DNA from: Sulfuricurvum sp. | Lineage (GTDB): Bacteria; Campylobacterota; Campylobacteria; Campylobacterales; Sulfurimonadaceae | Assembly (NCBI GenBank): GCA_003245815.1 | Contig: QKCD01000094.1 | Coordinates: 1 to 32,971 of the forward strand | Direction of reading: 5' to 3' | Length of the DNA: 32,971 bases | In this document: piece by piece, positions 16,960-25,118 of the stretch | Numbering within the stretch: position 1 is the first letter of the stretch | How the letters are laid out: the number at the start of each line of letters is the position of its first letter | Translations under genes and position numbers: made by a program | The notes under the pieces: model-generated | The model's database searches: none | What the model was told of the DNA's origin: nothing | Seen by the model: only the letters and a program-made list of their open reading frames with translations

Positions 16960-17043
16960 ACATCGCTTTCAGAGTGGTATTCGGCCGTTTAGGCATCTTC
17001 CTATTCTATTGCATTTCAACTGAAAATAGCACCGGTTTTCGTC

Positions 17044-17090
17044 CTATGCGTCGCAGCAGGAAACAACCCCGTATCAAAGGAGACGCATAG
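17044..17090. repeat. 9-bp inverted repeat upstream of the nifX promoter
   Basis: CTATGCGTC (17044-17052) and GACGCATAG (17082-17090) are perfect complements 29 nt apart. The second arm ends 5 nt before the sigma-54-type -24 element of nifX. The repeat may be a binding site pair or an RNA hairpin from a divergent leader. No gene is seen in 16960-17175. Confidence 0.4.
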
Positions 17091-17094
17091 AAGC

Positions 17095-17110
17095 AGGAAT
17101 AAAATATGCA
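17095..17110 (+). promoter_or_regulatory. Sigma-54 promoter candidate of the nifX operon
   Basis: AGGAATAAAATATGCA has GG-N10-GC with TGCA at -12 and A5. The other consensus positions are weak. It lies 67 nt before the nifX-like ATG, similar to the nifH and nifB arrangement. Confidence 0.42.
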
Positions 17111-17175
17111 TTTTTGTGATCATCCAAGTCAAACGCCTGCACACCGTTTGGCCGAATCGAACCGAAAGGTCAGGA

Positions 17176-17616
17176 ATGAAGATAGCCATCCCGGTCCGTC
17201 ACGAGATGACGTTCTACCACGACAACCCCTGTACCGCCCCCAAGTTCGCCCTCTACGCCGTCGAGGGAAAAGCCCCCGATATCCGATACCGTCTGCTCAG
17301 CGTCATCGAGAATCCCTGGTCGCGCCCCAAGTGCGACCATTTCAGCGAAGAGCAGATCCAGTGCGCCTGCGACGAAGACCGTCGCAACAACGTCCGCCAT
17401 ATCTGCGAACACTACGCCCTGCTCGACGCCGTCACCGGCTGCAGCTACCTGCTGGCGGACCGCTACTGCGAAAATACCGCCCGCGCCCTGCGCAACGGCG
17501 GCATCACCCTCTTCAAGGTCCCCCCCATCATCGACCGCATCGACGGCGTCATTAAGAACTTCCTGATCGGCAGCGCCCTGGCGAGCAAGGTGCAGCATAT
17601 CAACCGCGCTTCCTGA
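17176..17616 (+). CDS. nifX: NifX/NafY-type FeMo-co-binding domain protein
   Basis: The protein is 146 aa from ATG 17176 (MKIAIPVRHEMTFY). The start KIAIPV and the later DAVTGCSYLLADRYCENTARALRNGG, where the Cys and glycine turn lie, match the dinitrogenase iron-molybdenum cofactor domain (PF02579), which carries NifB-co or FeMo-co between assembly proteins. It is rich in Cys (KCDHF, QCACDED, ICEHY, GCSY, YCEN), more than typical NifX, so a different member of the NifX/NafY/VnfX group is possible. It heads a plus-strand group with the Tpx-like and SIR2-like genes. Confidence 0.72.
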   Translation: MKIAIPVRHEMTFYHDNPCTAPKFALYAVEGKAPDIRYRLLSVIENPWSRPKCDHFSEEQIQCACDEDRRNNVRHICEHYALLDAVTGCSYLLADRYCENTARALRNGGITLFKVPPIIDRIDGVIKNFLIGSALASKVQHINRAS

Positions 17617-17846
17617 GACGCTGCATCCTTCCGGCCTGAGGGCTGCGCCCCTCGGCGCCGATGCCATGTCTCTCTCCGCTCACGCACTTCCGGCCACTTC
17701 CCCTTTTAGCGCGTTTTGTGGTCGTTTCAACGGCTTTCGCGCCCGTTTTTGCGCTTCATCGACATTTTTTCGCCGTTTTTTCCGAAAAAGTGTCTCTCAA
17801 GAACACATTATGCAATTTCAGCGGCAAATCACCCAAGGAGCCCCCT
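17617..17846 (+). other. Intergenic region between nifX and the Tpx-like gene
   Basis: No gene with a credible start was found here. A GC hairpin around GAGGGCTGCGCCCCTC sits about 20 nt after the nifX stop. A -12-like ATTATGCA (17807-17814) has only AG at -24, a weak sigma-54 candidate. The remainder is T-rich runs on the plus strand. Confidence 0.35.
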
Positions 17847-18362
17847 TTGCAGATCATATGCAACACATCCACCATGCGGCTCGAAGACCTGCCCCTCGAC
17901 ATCGGCTACGCCTCGGAGCCGGTCACCCTCACGGGCAGCGACGGTGCCACGGCCGTCCTCGGCGGCCAGAAGGGCACGACGCAGCTGATCGTCACCGCCC
18001 CCTTCATCGATGACGCCTTCGTCGAGGAGATGCAGATCATCGACCGCGGTCTCACCGACATCGGCAACGAAACGCTGAGCGCGGCCATCGTCGTCGCCAA
18101 CGAGACCCACAGCGACCCGCAGCTGCAGCATTTCAAGTTCTTCGTCGACAGCGACGGGGAGTTCGGAGACTGGTACGGGGTGCGCCTCGTCGGCGAGCCC
18201 TGCGACGGCGAGCTGACCAAGGCGATCTTCGTCATCTCAAAAGACGGCGCCCTCTTCTACGACGAGTTCGCCGACAACCTCCACCGCCGCTTTAATGCCG
18301 ACACGCTGCTGCGCAAGGTCGCGGCGGCACAGGAATGCTACACCGGAAAAGGATGCCACTAA
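17847..18362 (+). CDS. Peroxiredoxin (Tpx)-like protein lacking the catalytic cysteine
   Basis: The protein is 171 aa from TTG 17847, which has AAGGAG at ideal spacing (17835-17840). ATG 17874 is the alternative. The overall pattern resembles thiol peroxidase Tpx: PVTLTGSDG, a strand then TAPFIDDAFVEEM, DWYGVRL near the middle, and ELTKAIFVISKDGALFY near the C-terminus. The position of the peroxidatic Cys (normally S/T-x-x-C after the FP-S-D motif) is occupied by DDAFV, so peroxidase chemistry is unlikely. The C-terminal CYTGKGCH has a Cys pair of unknown role. It lies two nt before the SIR2-like gene and 230 nt after nifX. The homology is judged by eye. Confidence 0.62.
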   Translation: MQIICNTSTMRLEDLPLDIGYASEPVTLTGSDGATAVLGGQKGTTQLIVTAPFIDDAFVEEMQIIDRGLTDIGNETLSAAIVVANETHSDPQLQHFKFFVDSDGEFGDWYGVRLVGEPCDGELTKAIFVISKDGALFYDEFADNLHRRFNADTLLRKVAAAQECYTGKGCH

Positions 18363-18363
18363 G

Positions 18364-19212
18364 ATGTGTGAAACAATCGATATCAACGACACGATCGCAA
18401 CGATCAAAAAAGAGATCCGCAACCAGACGACCGTCCCCTACTTCGGGCTCGGCGTCTTCGCGGGAACCACGACCAAAGAGGGCGAGCAGATGCCCTACGA
18501 CTCCGACTCCATGATCCTCATGATGAACAACGGCCGCCCGATGAGCCAGCGGCTGATGTTCGAATACTCCCGCGCCGCCATGCACCTCGAGCAGCGCCGC
18601 GGCGTCGACTACATCAACCAGCTGATAAACTGGATCTACACCAAGGAGTTCGAACCGACCCCGCTGCACAAGGCGATCGTCAACATGATGCCGCGTTACA
18701 TCATCGACACCAACCGCGACACGAAACTGCAGGAGCTCTTCGCCTACGAGCCCCACTGCCTCATCGTCGGGAAGTCGCGCATCCTTGACAACGACTACCG
18801 CTACGAGATCTTCGAGTACGACGTCGAAAACAGGAAGTACTTCCAGGTCGAAGAGGAGGTCCTCGACGACGCCAAGAAGATCCTCTTCAAGCCGATGGGC
18901 TCCCCGCTGCCGGAGCCGAGCTTCATCATCTCCGACGCCGACTACGTCGACTGGCTGACCGAGGCGATGGGCGGTTTCGCCGTCCCCCCGGTGCTCAAGA
19001 CCTACCGCAAGACCAAGAAATACCTCTTCCTGGGGACCTTCTTCGACCGCGACACCGACCGCATGGTGGCCAATGAGCTGACCCTCGACCTGGAGGGGGG
19101 CTATGTCATCACCGACAAGGAGCTCGGGAAGAAGGAGAAAAAGTTCGTCGAGAAACACAACCTCGAGGTCCTGCCGCTCTCCCTGGATGAGTTCAGCAAG
19201 GCGTTTGTCTGA
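18364..19212 (+). CDS. SIR2-like NAD-fold protein in the nif region
   Basis: The protein is 282 aa from ATG 18364, 2 nt after the preceding stop. VPYFGLGVFAG near the N-terminus corresponds to the dinucleotide-binding GAG-S type motif, and RYIIDTNRDTKLQELF to the TNxD motif of SIR2/SIR2-like domains, where NAD is bound. The C-terminal half (from about 140) is less conserved and may be a partner-binding region. It lacks the zinc-binding CxxC pairs of sirtuin deacetylases. SIR2-like domains may hydrolyse NAD or act in defence. Here it is embedded in nif genes with a co-transcribed Tpx-like partner and clpPX downstream, so a nif role is more likely. Function unproven. Confidence 0.62.
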   Translation: MCETIDINDTIATIKKEIRNQTTVPYFGLGVFAGTTTKEGEQMPYDSDSMILMMNNGRPMSQRLMFEYSRAAMHLEQRRGVDYINQLINWIYTKEFEPTPLHKAIVNMMPRYIIDTNRDTKLQELFAYEPHCLIVGKSRILDNDYRYEIFEYDVENRKYFQVEEEVLDDAKKILFKPMGSPLPEPSFIISDADYVDWLTEAMGGFAVPPVLKTYRKTKKYLFLGTFFDRDTDRMVANELTLDLEGGYVITDKELGKKEKKFVEKHNLEVLPLSLDEFSKAFV

Positions 19213-19348
19213 ATTGAAACGCTTCCGGAACAGAACAAGGGGAGCGTTCGCTGAGCGGTGTTTCCCCGATAAGCCGACCCCTGCCGGGGCGAAAACCTGT
19301 TGTTTCCGGAGTGCCGACTCCGGGTAAAACCACGCAAAAAGGATTGAT
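19213..19348 (+). promoter_or_regulatory. Structured leader upstream of clpP
   Basis: Three stems can be drawn: AACGCTTCC with GGGAGCGTT near 19217-19250, CCCC-TGCC-GGGG near 19278-19289, and the perfect CCGGAGT-GCCG-ACTCCGG at 19306-19323. AAAAGGA then precedes the clpP ATG. I do not recognise a known riboswitch. No clear promoter was found, so the leader may join the SIR2-like gene and clpPX in one transcript. Confidence 0.4.
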
Positions 19349-19945
19349 ATGCCGTACATACCTACCGTCAAAGACCGCACCCCGAGGGGCGAGCGCTATT
19401 TCGACCTCTTCTCCAAACTTCTCGGGGACCGTGTCGTTATGATCACCGAGCCCATCGACGACCATATGATGGGTGTTATCGTCTCCCAGCTGCTCTACCT
19501 CGAAGCCGAAGATTCCGAAGAGCCGATCCACATGTATATCAGTTCTCCGGGCGGTTCGGTCATGGCCGGTCTCGCCATCCTCGACACGATGCAGCTGATC
19601 GAGGCGCCGGTCTACACCTACGCGATGGGGATGGTCGCCTCCATGGCCGCCGTCCTCTTCACCTGCGGCGAGCCGGGCCACCGCTACGTCCTTCCCAACG
19701 CGGAGGTGATGATCCACCAGCCCCTCGGCGGCGCTTCCGGTCAGGCGAGCGACATCGAGATCCAGGCCAACCATATCATCAAGCTCAAGCAGCGCCTCTA
19801 CAAGATCCTCTCCAAGGCGACGGGCAAGAGCGTCCGCACGATCGAAAAAGAGAGCGACCGGGACAACTACTTCGAAGCGGCCGACGCGGTCAAATTCGGG
19901 CTCGCCGATACGATTCTCGACAGCCTCACGAAAAAGGATGTGTAA
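19349..19945 (+). CDS. clpP: ATP-dependent protease proteolytic subunit ClpP (nif-linked copy)
   Basis: The protein is 198 aa, the usual ClpP length. The catalytic triad is intact: Ser in YAMGMVASMAAVLF (about 98), His in MIHQPLGGASGQASD (about 123) and Asp in SDRDNYFEAADAVKFG (about 172). ClpP forms a tetradecameric barrel that needs an AAA+ partner. clpX starts within the clpP stop codon (TAATG), so the two are coupled. Its location among nif genes suggests a dedicated second ClpXP rather than the housekeeping copy, but other copies cannot be seen here. Confidence 0.95.
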   Translation: MPYIPTVKDRTPRGERYFDLFSKLLGDRVVMITEPIDDHMMGVIVSQLLYLEAEDSEEPIHMYISSPGGSVMAGLAILDTMQLIEAPVYTYAMGMVASMAAVLFTCGEPGHRYVLPNAEVMIHQPLGGASGQASDIEIQANHIIKLKQRLYKILSKATGKSVRTIEKESDRDNYFEAADAVKFGLADTILDSLTKKDV

Positions 19946-21153
19946 TGAAAGAGGAAAAAACCTGTTCCTTCTGCGGACGCAAGCAGAGCGAAGTGAAGAA
20001 GATGTTCTCCTCGGAGAAGACCCATATCTGTAACGAGTGCGTCGCCACCTGTTCGAACATTCTCCAGAAGGAGGTTCGGTTCGAGCAGCGGGCCGAAATG
20101 CGCCAACAGCTCCCCAAGCCGGAGCGGATCGTCACATTCCTGGACAAGTACATCATCGGCCAGGAGGATGCGAAGAAGGTGCTCGCCGTCGCCCTCTACA
20201 ACCACTACAAGCGGATCGAGAACCCCGTCTACAACAACGTCGAGCTCGAGAAGTCCAACATCCTGCTCCTGGGCCCCACCGGCAGCGGCAAGACCCTGCT
20301 GGCGAAGTCCCTGGCGCGCATCATGAACGTCCCCTTCGCCGTCGCCGACGCGACGGCGCTGACCGAGGCGGGCTACGTCGGCGAGGACGTCGAGAGCATT
20401 CTCTCGCGGCTGCTCGCGGCGGCGAACTACGACATCGAACTGGCCCAGCGCGGTATCGTCTATATCGACGAGATCGACAAGATCGCCCGCAAGAGCGAAT
20501 CCTCGACAATGGGGCGCGACGTCTCCGGCGAGGGAGTGCAGCAGGGGCTGCTGAAGATCCTCGAAGGGAGCGAGGTCTACGTCCCCGTCAAGGGGAGCCG
20601 CAAGAACTCCACCACCGAGACGGTCCTCTTCGACACGACCCACGTCCTCTTCGTCTGCGGCGGTGCCTTCGTCGGCCTCGTCCCCGACACCCACACGAAA
20701 AAGAGCAACAAGGTCGGTTTCGGCTCCGTCCAGAAGAAAGAGGCCAAAGCCTTCAAGGTCGACCAGAAGGCGCTGGTGCACTACGGCATCATCCCCGAGT
20801 TCATCGGCCGTATCCCCGTCATCGCCCAGCTGCGCGAACTGACGAAAGAGCAGATGGTCCAGATCCTCAAAGAGCCCGACAACGCCCTGATCAAACAGTT
20901 CCAGGCGCTCTTCGACATGGACGGCATCACCCTCGATTTCGAGGACGCCGCCCTGGAGGCGATCGCCCAGAAAGCGATCGATAAGGGCGTCGGTGCCCGC
21001 GGCCTGCGCGGCATCATCGAAGAGGTGATGCTGCCGCTGCAGTACAGCTGTCCCTCCCGGGAGAACCTCGACACCTGTACCATCACCGAGGCGGTCGTCG
21101 AAGACCCGGAGAAAGAGCCGATTTTCACGTTCAAGAAAGAGGAAGAGGCCTAG
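19945..21153 (+). CDS. clpX: ATP-dependent protease unfoldase ClpX (nif-linked copy)
   Basis: The protein is 402 aa. The N-terminal C4 zinc domain is CSFCGRKQ…HICNECV (5-35). Walker A is [13 protein letters not shown] (about 111), Walker B is [10 protein letters not shown], and pore loop GYVGEDVE and loop 2 [15 protein letters not shown] are present. The ClpP-docking tripeptide is VGF in NKVGFGS. The loop usually reading RKH reads SRKNSTTE, so its His is replaced. In Azotobacter a nif-region ClpX2 takes part in turnover of NifB and NifEN. By analogy this pair may degrade nif assembly factors when fixation stops, which is inference. It ends 4 nt inside the convergent GGDEF gene. Confidence 0.95.
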   Translation: MKEEKTCSFCGRKQSEVKKMFSSEKTHICNECVATCSNILQKEVRFEQRAEMRQQLPKPERIVTFLDKYIIGQEDAKKVLAVALYNHYKRIENPVYNNVELEKSNILLLGPTGSGKTLLAKSLARIMNVPFAVADATALTEAGYVGEDVESILSRLLAAANYDIELAQRGIVYIDEIDKIARKSESSTMGRDVSGEGVQQGLLKILEGSEVYVPVKGSRKNSTTETVLFDTTHVLFVCGGAFVGLVPDTHTKKSNKVGFGSVQKKEAKAFKVDQKALVHYGIIPEFIGRIPVIAQLRELTKEQMVQILKEPDNALIKQFQALFDMDGITLDFEDAALEAIAQKAIDKGVGARGLRGIIEEVMLPLQYSCPSRENLDTCTITEAVVEDPEKEPIFTFKKEEEA

Positions 21154-23198
21154 GCGGAGACGACTCTGTCGCGGCCCGACTCCTTGGCACGGTACATCGC
21201 CGCATCGGCCGCCTCGATCAGCTTGGCGGGTGCGTCTGCATCTTCGGGGAATACGGCGACCCCGATACTCACCGTCAAGTAGTAGCCCGCTTCCCCCTGC
21301 GACATATAGGGTTCGCCGGCGACCGCCCTGCAGAGCCGTTCCGCCAGTTCCATCCCCTCTTCACGTCGCGTTTCGGGCAGCATGATGACAAACTCTTCGC
21401 CGCCGTAACGCGCGATGATGTCGCTGCGCCGCATCGTTTGCTTTAACACATCCGCAACCCTGCACAGTGCCGCGTCCCCGACCTGATGCCCATGGGTATC
21501 GTTGATCCTCTTGAAATGATCGATGTCGAGCATAAACAGGGTAATCGGGTGGTGATAGCGCCCTGCCCTGTCTACCTCTGCGCCAAGACGCTCTTCCAGT
21601 ACGCCGCGGTTGTAAAGCCCCGTCAGACCGTCATGCCGCGCCGAATAGATAAGGGCTTGCTCCTTGCGCGTCCGTTCGGTGATGTCGCGGATGATGCCGA
21701 GGACCTGAAGCCCTTGCCCCGTCAAAACCGGGGAACCGGAAATTTCGGCCATGAAGAGTGTGCCGTCTTTGCGCCGCAGTTGCGCCTCCCGCCGACCCGG
21801 CTGCTCCGTACGTTTGATCCGGGAGAGGAGTTCCGGTTGCACGCCGGGCGCTAAAAGATCGGGGATCGACATCCGAAGCAGTTCCTCCTTCGAATAGCCC
21901 AGAAGCTCGCTGCAGGCGGTGTTGACCATGATGAAACGGCCCTCCATGTCCGACAGGGCGATCCCCTCTATGCTCTGTTCCACCAGCGCACTCAGCAGTG
22001 CTTCGCGCTCCGCCAGTCTCTGTTCATAGAGTTTCTGGTCGGTGATGTCCGACATCGTTCCGATGGAACGCACCGGCGTCCCCTGCTCGTCGTAAAAGGT
22101 TTCGCCGCGCACCAGAACGTGTTTCACGCTGCCGTTTTGCAGCAGCAGCCTGTGTTCGAGTTTGCAGGGGGTATGATGGGCGACCGAATCGTTATAGGTC
22201 GTCTCGACCGCTCCCCTGTCATCGGGGTGGATGAAGTTGACCAACGCCTTGAAAGAGGCGTCGAACGCTTCCGGTGTGACTTCAAAGATCCGGTAAGCCT
22301 CCTTCGAATAGGTCATGCGATGGGTCGTCAGGTCAAGTTCCCAACTGCCGATATGCGCCAGCCGTTGTGCTTCCTGCAGCTTCTCCTCGGACTCCGCCAG
22401 TTTTTCCGTGCGTTGTTCGACAAGCTGTTCCAGCTCTTTGAGAGTCATGATATTGCGTTGATCCAGATAGCGGTAGATTAGGAGATTGACAAAGATGAAT
22501 CCGAGAATAACGCTGAAAAGCAGGCGCTCGTTGTATTCGATCTTTCGGTGCAACTGCGCGAATGTCGCATCGATCCTGTGATTGAGCATGGAGAGGAAAT
22601 CATCGATGGGATCCATGATCTGGCGCTTGGCATCGTAATAGGCTTTGGAGTGCAGCAGCGCGACCGCGTGCTGCGGATCGGGTTCTCCCTCTACCGTGTA
22701 GTGCCCCTCCGCATCCCTGAAGCGCCCCTCCAAAGCGTTGAACGCCTCCACTTCCAGGTCGACCAGATCGTTGGAGTTCTTCTCCGCTTCCTGCAGTTTG
22801 GCCAGCTCTCCGGGCGTAAACGGTAGCGCCCCGATCAGCGCGTCCAGGGACTTGTTCGCTCCCGCGGGGTGTTTCCGTTCTCTTACCTCCTTCGGCAGGT
22901 CCCAGTAAATTTCTGAGTAGCCGGCCGGCCGGGGTGCTTTGCCGTTGCGGATGTCGAGCGTTGCAAAGTAGCGCTCTTTGAATTCAGGGTTTTGCGTCAC
23001 GGCGTACGTGCGTGCGAAATGGGTGAGATCATCCGAGGTATGCCGCAATTCATCCGCTGCAATGAGCATTTTTTTCGCATCGAGCGCTTCTGTGACCATC
23101 GACTCATGCAGCATGGATGCTCTGTAAAAAATTGTGGCGACCATCCCGAGCATCGCGATCTCGCTCAGAATGATAAACAGATTGACTTTTGATTTCAT
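21150..23198 (-). CDS. Membrane PAS-PAS-GGDEF diguanylate cyclase
   Basis: The protein is 682 aa from ATG 23198; the track's longer start lacks support. TM1 is at about 7-25, followed by a periplasmic sensor region of about 200 residues and TM2 (LLFSVILGFIFVNLLIYRY, about 230-250). Then come a coiled coil (LEQLVEQRTEKLAESEEKL), two PAS domains (about 285-385 with AHIGSWELDLTT, and about 395-505 with VNTACSELLGYSKEELL) and a C-terminal GGDEF domain. The active motif RYGGEEF and the I-site RRSD five residues upstream indicate a functional, product-inhibited cyclase. It converges on clpX with a 4-nt overlap of stop codons. The ligand is unknown. Confidence 0.92.
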   Translation of the reverse strand: MKSKVNLFIILSEIAMLGMVATIFYRASMLHESMVTEALDAKKMLIAADELRHTSDDLTHFARTYAVTQNPEFKERYFATLDIRNGKAPRPAGYSEIYWDLPKEVRERKHPAGANKSLDALIGALPFTPGELAKLQEAEKNSNDLVDLEVEAFNALEGRFRDAEGHYTVEGEPDPQHAVALLHSKAYYDAKRQIMDPIDDFLSMLNHRIDATFAQLHRKIEYNERLLFSVILGFIFVNLLIYRYLDQRNIMTLKELEQLVEQRTEKLAESEEKLQEAQRLAHIGSWELDLTTHRMTYSKEAYRIFEVTPEAFDASFKALVNFIHPDDRGAVETTYNDSVAHHTPCKLEHRLLLQNGSVKHVLVRGETFYDEQGTPVRSIGTMSDITDQKLYEQRLAEREALLSALVEQSIEGIALSDMEGRFIMVNTACSELLGYSKEELLRMSIPDLLAPGVQPELLSRIKRTEQPGRREAQLRRKDGTLFMAEISGSPVLTGQGLQVLGIIRDITERTRKEQALIYSARHDGLTGLYNRGVLEERLGAEVDRAGRYHHPITLFMLDIDHFKRINDTHGHQVGDAALCRVADVLKQTMRRSDIIARYGGEEFVIMLPETRREEGMELAERLCRAVAGEPYMSQGEAGYYLTVSIGVAVFPEDADAPAKLIEAADAAMYRAKESGRDRVVSA

Positions 23199-23207
23199 CG
23201 TACCCCG

Positions 23208-23213
23208 ATTATA
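23208..23213 (-). promoter_or_regulatory. -10 element candidate for the diguanylate cyclase
   Basis: On the minus strand TTGCTATAATCG contains a perfect TATAAT only about 10 nt before the chosen ATG. If it is used, the mRNA would be nearly leaderless, which fits the absence of a clear ribosome binding site. A downstream start is the alternative. Confidence 0.35.
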
Positions 23214-23245
23214 GCAATGCAATGGACAACAGTAATCCAAAGTGA

Positions 23246-24582
<1,337 letters not shown>

Positions 24583-24583
<1 letters not shown>

Positions 24584-24903
24584 TGCGTCGCTACCGCAAT
24601 ATCACCGACGAGGAGCTCTCGGACCTCGGGGCGACCCGGGAGTGGGACGCCCTGAGGGCGCGGTCCCTCCTTGCCCCGGAGGGCGAGCTCCTCTGGGTCC
24701 ACAACCGCCGCCAGAAATTCTCTTCCATCGAACCGGCCGACGCACGCCTGCTGCGCCGCGTCAAAATCCTCAAAATCGACGCCTACGACATCACCACCGA
24801 TTTCGGGCGCTACTCTCTCGACACCGGGCGCAACGTCCACGACGCCTGCGGCTGTATGCGTTTCTGCGACTGCTACGGCCGGCTCTACCTCCCGGCGGAG
24901 TAA
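24583..24903 (+). CDS. Small protein with C-terminal Cys cluster, unknown, coupled to nifS
   Basis: The protein is 106 aa. The first 80 residues are charged, with no membrane segment. The C-terminus carries ACGCMRFCDCYGR, four cysteines in 8 residues, a likely metal or Fe-S site. The ATG overlaps the nifS TGA (TGATG), so translation is coupled. By position it could accept sulfur from NifS or act as a scaffold, replacing part of NifU, but it shows no NifU signature I recognise. A GC hairpin follows its stop. Confidence 0.75.
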
Positions 24904-24911
24904 TCCCGCCC

Positions 24912-24931
24912 GGCGCATCCGCGCCACTTTT
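24912..24931 (+). terminator. Possible terminator after orf106
   Basis: GGCGC-ATCC-GCGCC forms a 5-bp stem followed by ACTTTTG, about 8 nt past the stop of the nifS-coupled gene. The T-run is short, so termination may be partial. It marks the start of the regulatory region of the mod operon. Confidence 0.4.
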
Positions 24932-24956
24932 GTCCCCACTCCCCGACAAATTTGTC
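24929..24956. promoter_or_regulatory. TTTGTC/GACAAA sites upstream of the porin-mod operon
   Basis: TTTGTC (24929-24934) is followed after 10 nt by GACAAA (24945-24950) and immediately by TTTGTC (24951-24956), giving both TTTGTC-N10-GACAAA and the perfect palindrome GACAAATTTGTC. The same half-site occurs upstream of nifH and nifB. It lies about 140-165 nt upstream of the predicted start, a usual enhancer distance for sigma-54 activators. Confidence 0.45.
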
Positions 24957-25066
24957 ACCGCCGCGTCACCCTCTTCATAGGTTTTTTATATTCAAGGCGC
25001 TATATTTTCAATAATACAACACTTATTCAGCCATTTTACGCCTATATATAGTGCTTTTATGAATTC

Positions 25067-25082
25067 TGGAGCGTTATTTGCA
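25067..25082 (+). promoter_or_regulatory. Sigma-54 promoter candidate of the porin-mod operon
   Basis: TGGAGCGTTATTTGCA matches TGGCACG-N4-TTGCW at all but two fixed positions, with correct GG-N10-GC spacing. It is the best RpoN match in the window. The predicted transcription start is near 25092, inside the adjacent Mo-box-like repeat. Confidence 0.7.
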
Positions 25083-25087
25083 TAGTG

Positions 25088-25107
25088 TTATATATTCTAG
25101 TATATAA
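25088..25107. promoter_or_regulatory. Mo-box-like (ModE-type) operator
   Basis: TTATATA and TATATAA are perfect complements separated by 6 nt. This keeps the TATATA-N6-TATATA core of known ModE and Mop regulator Mo-boxes, though the flanking CG/CG bases are missing. It covers the predicted transcription start of the molybdate operon, a repressor position. No modE gene is in the window. Confidence 0.6.
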
Positions 25108-25118
25108 GGACAAGAAAG

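Noticed and set aside
14011-16992. 993-aa plus-strand ORF over the FIST-PAS-GGDEF-EAL gene
   Set aside because: It is the antisense shadow of a GC-rich gene whose minus-strand frame shows all domain motifs. The plus-strand product is low-complexity in D, R, V and L with no recognisable domain.
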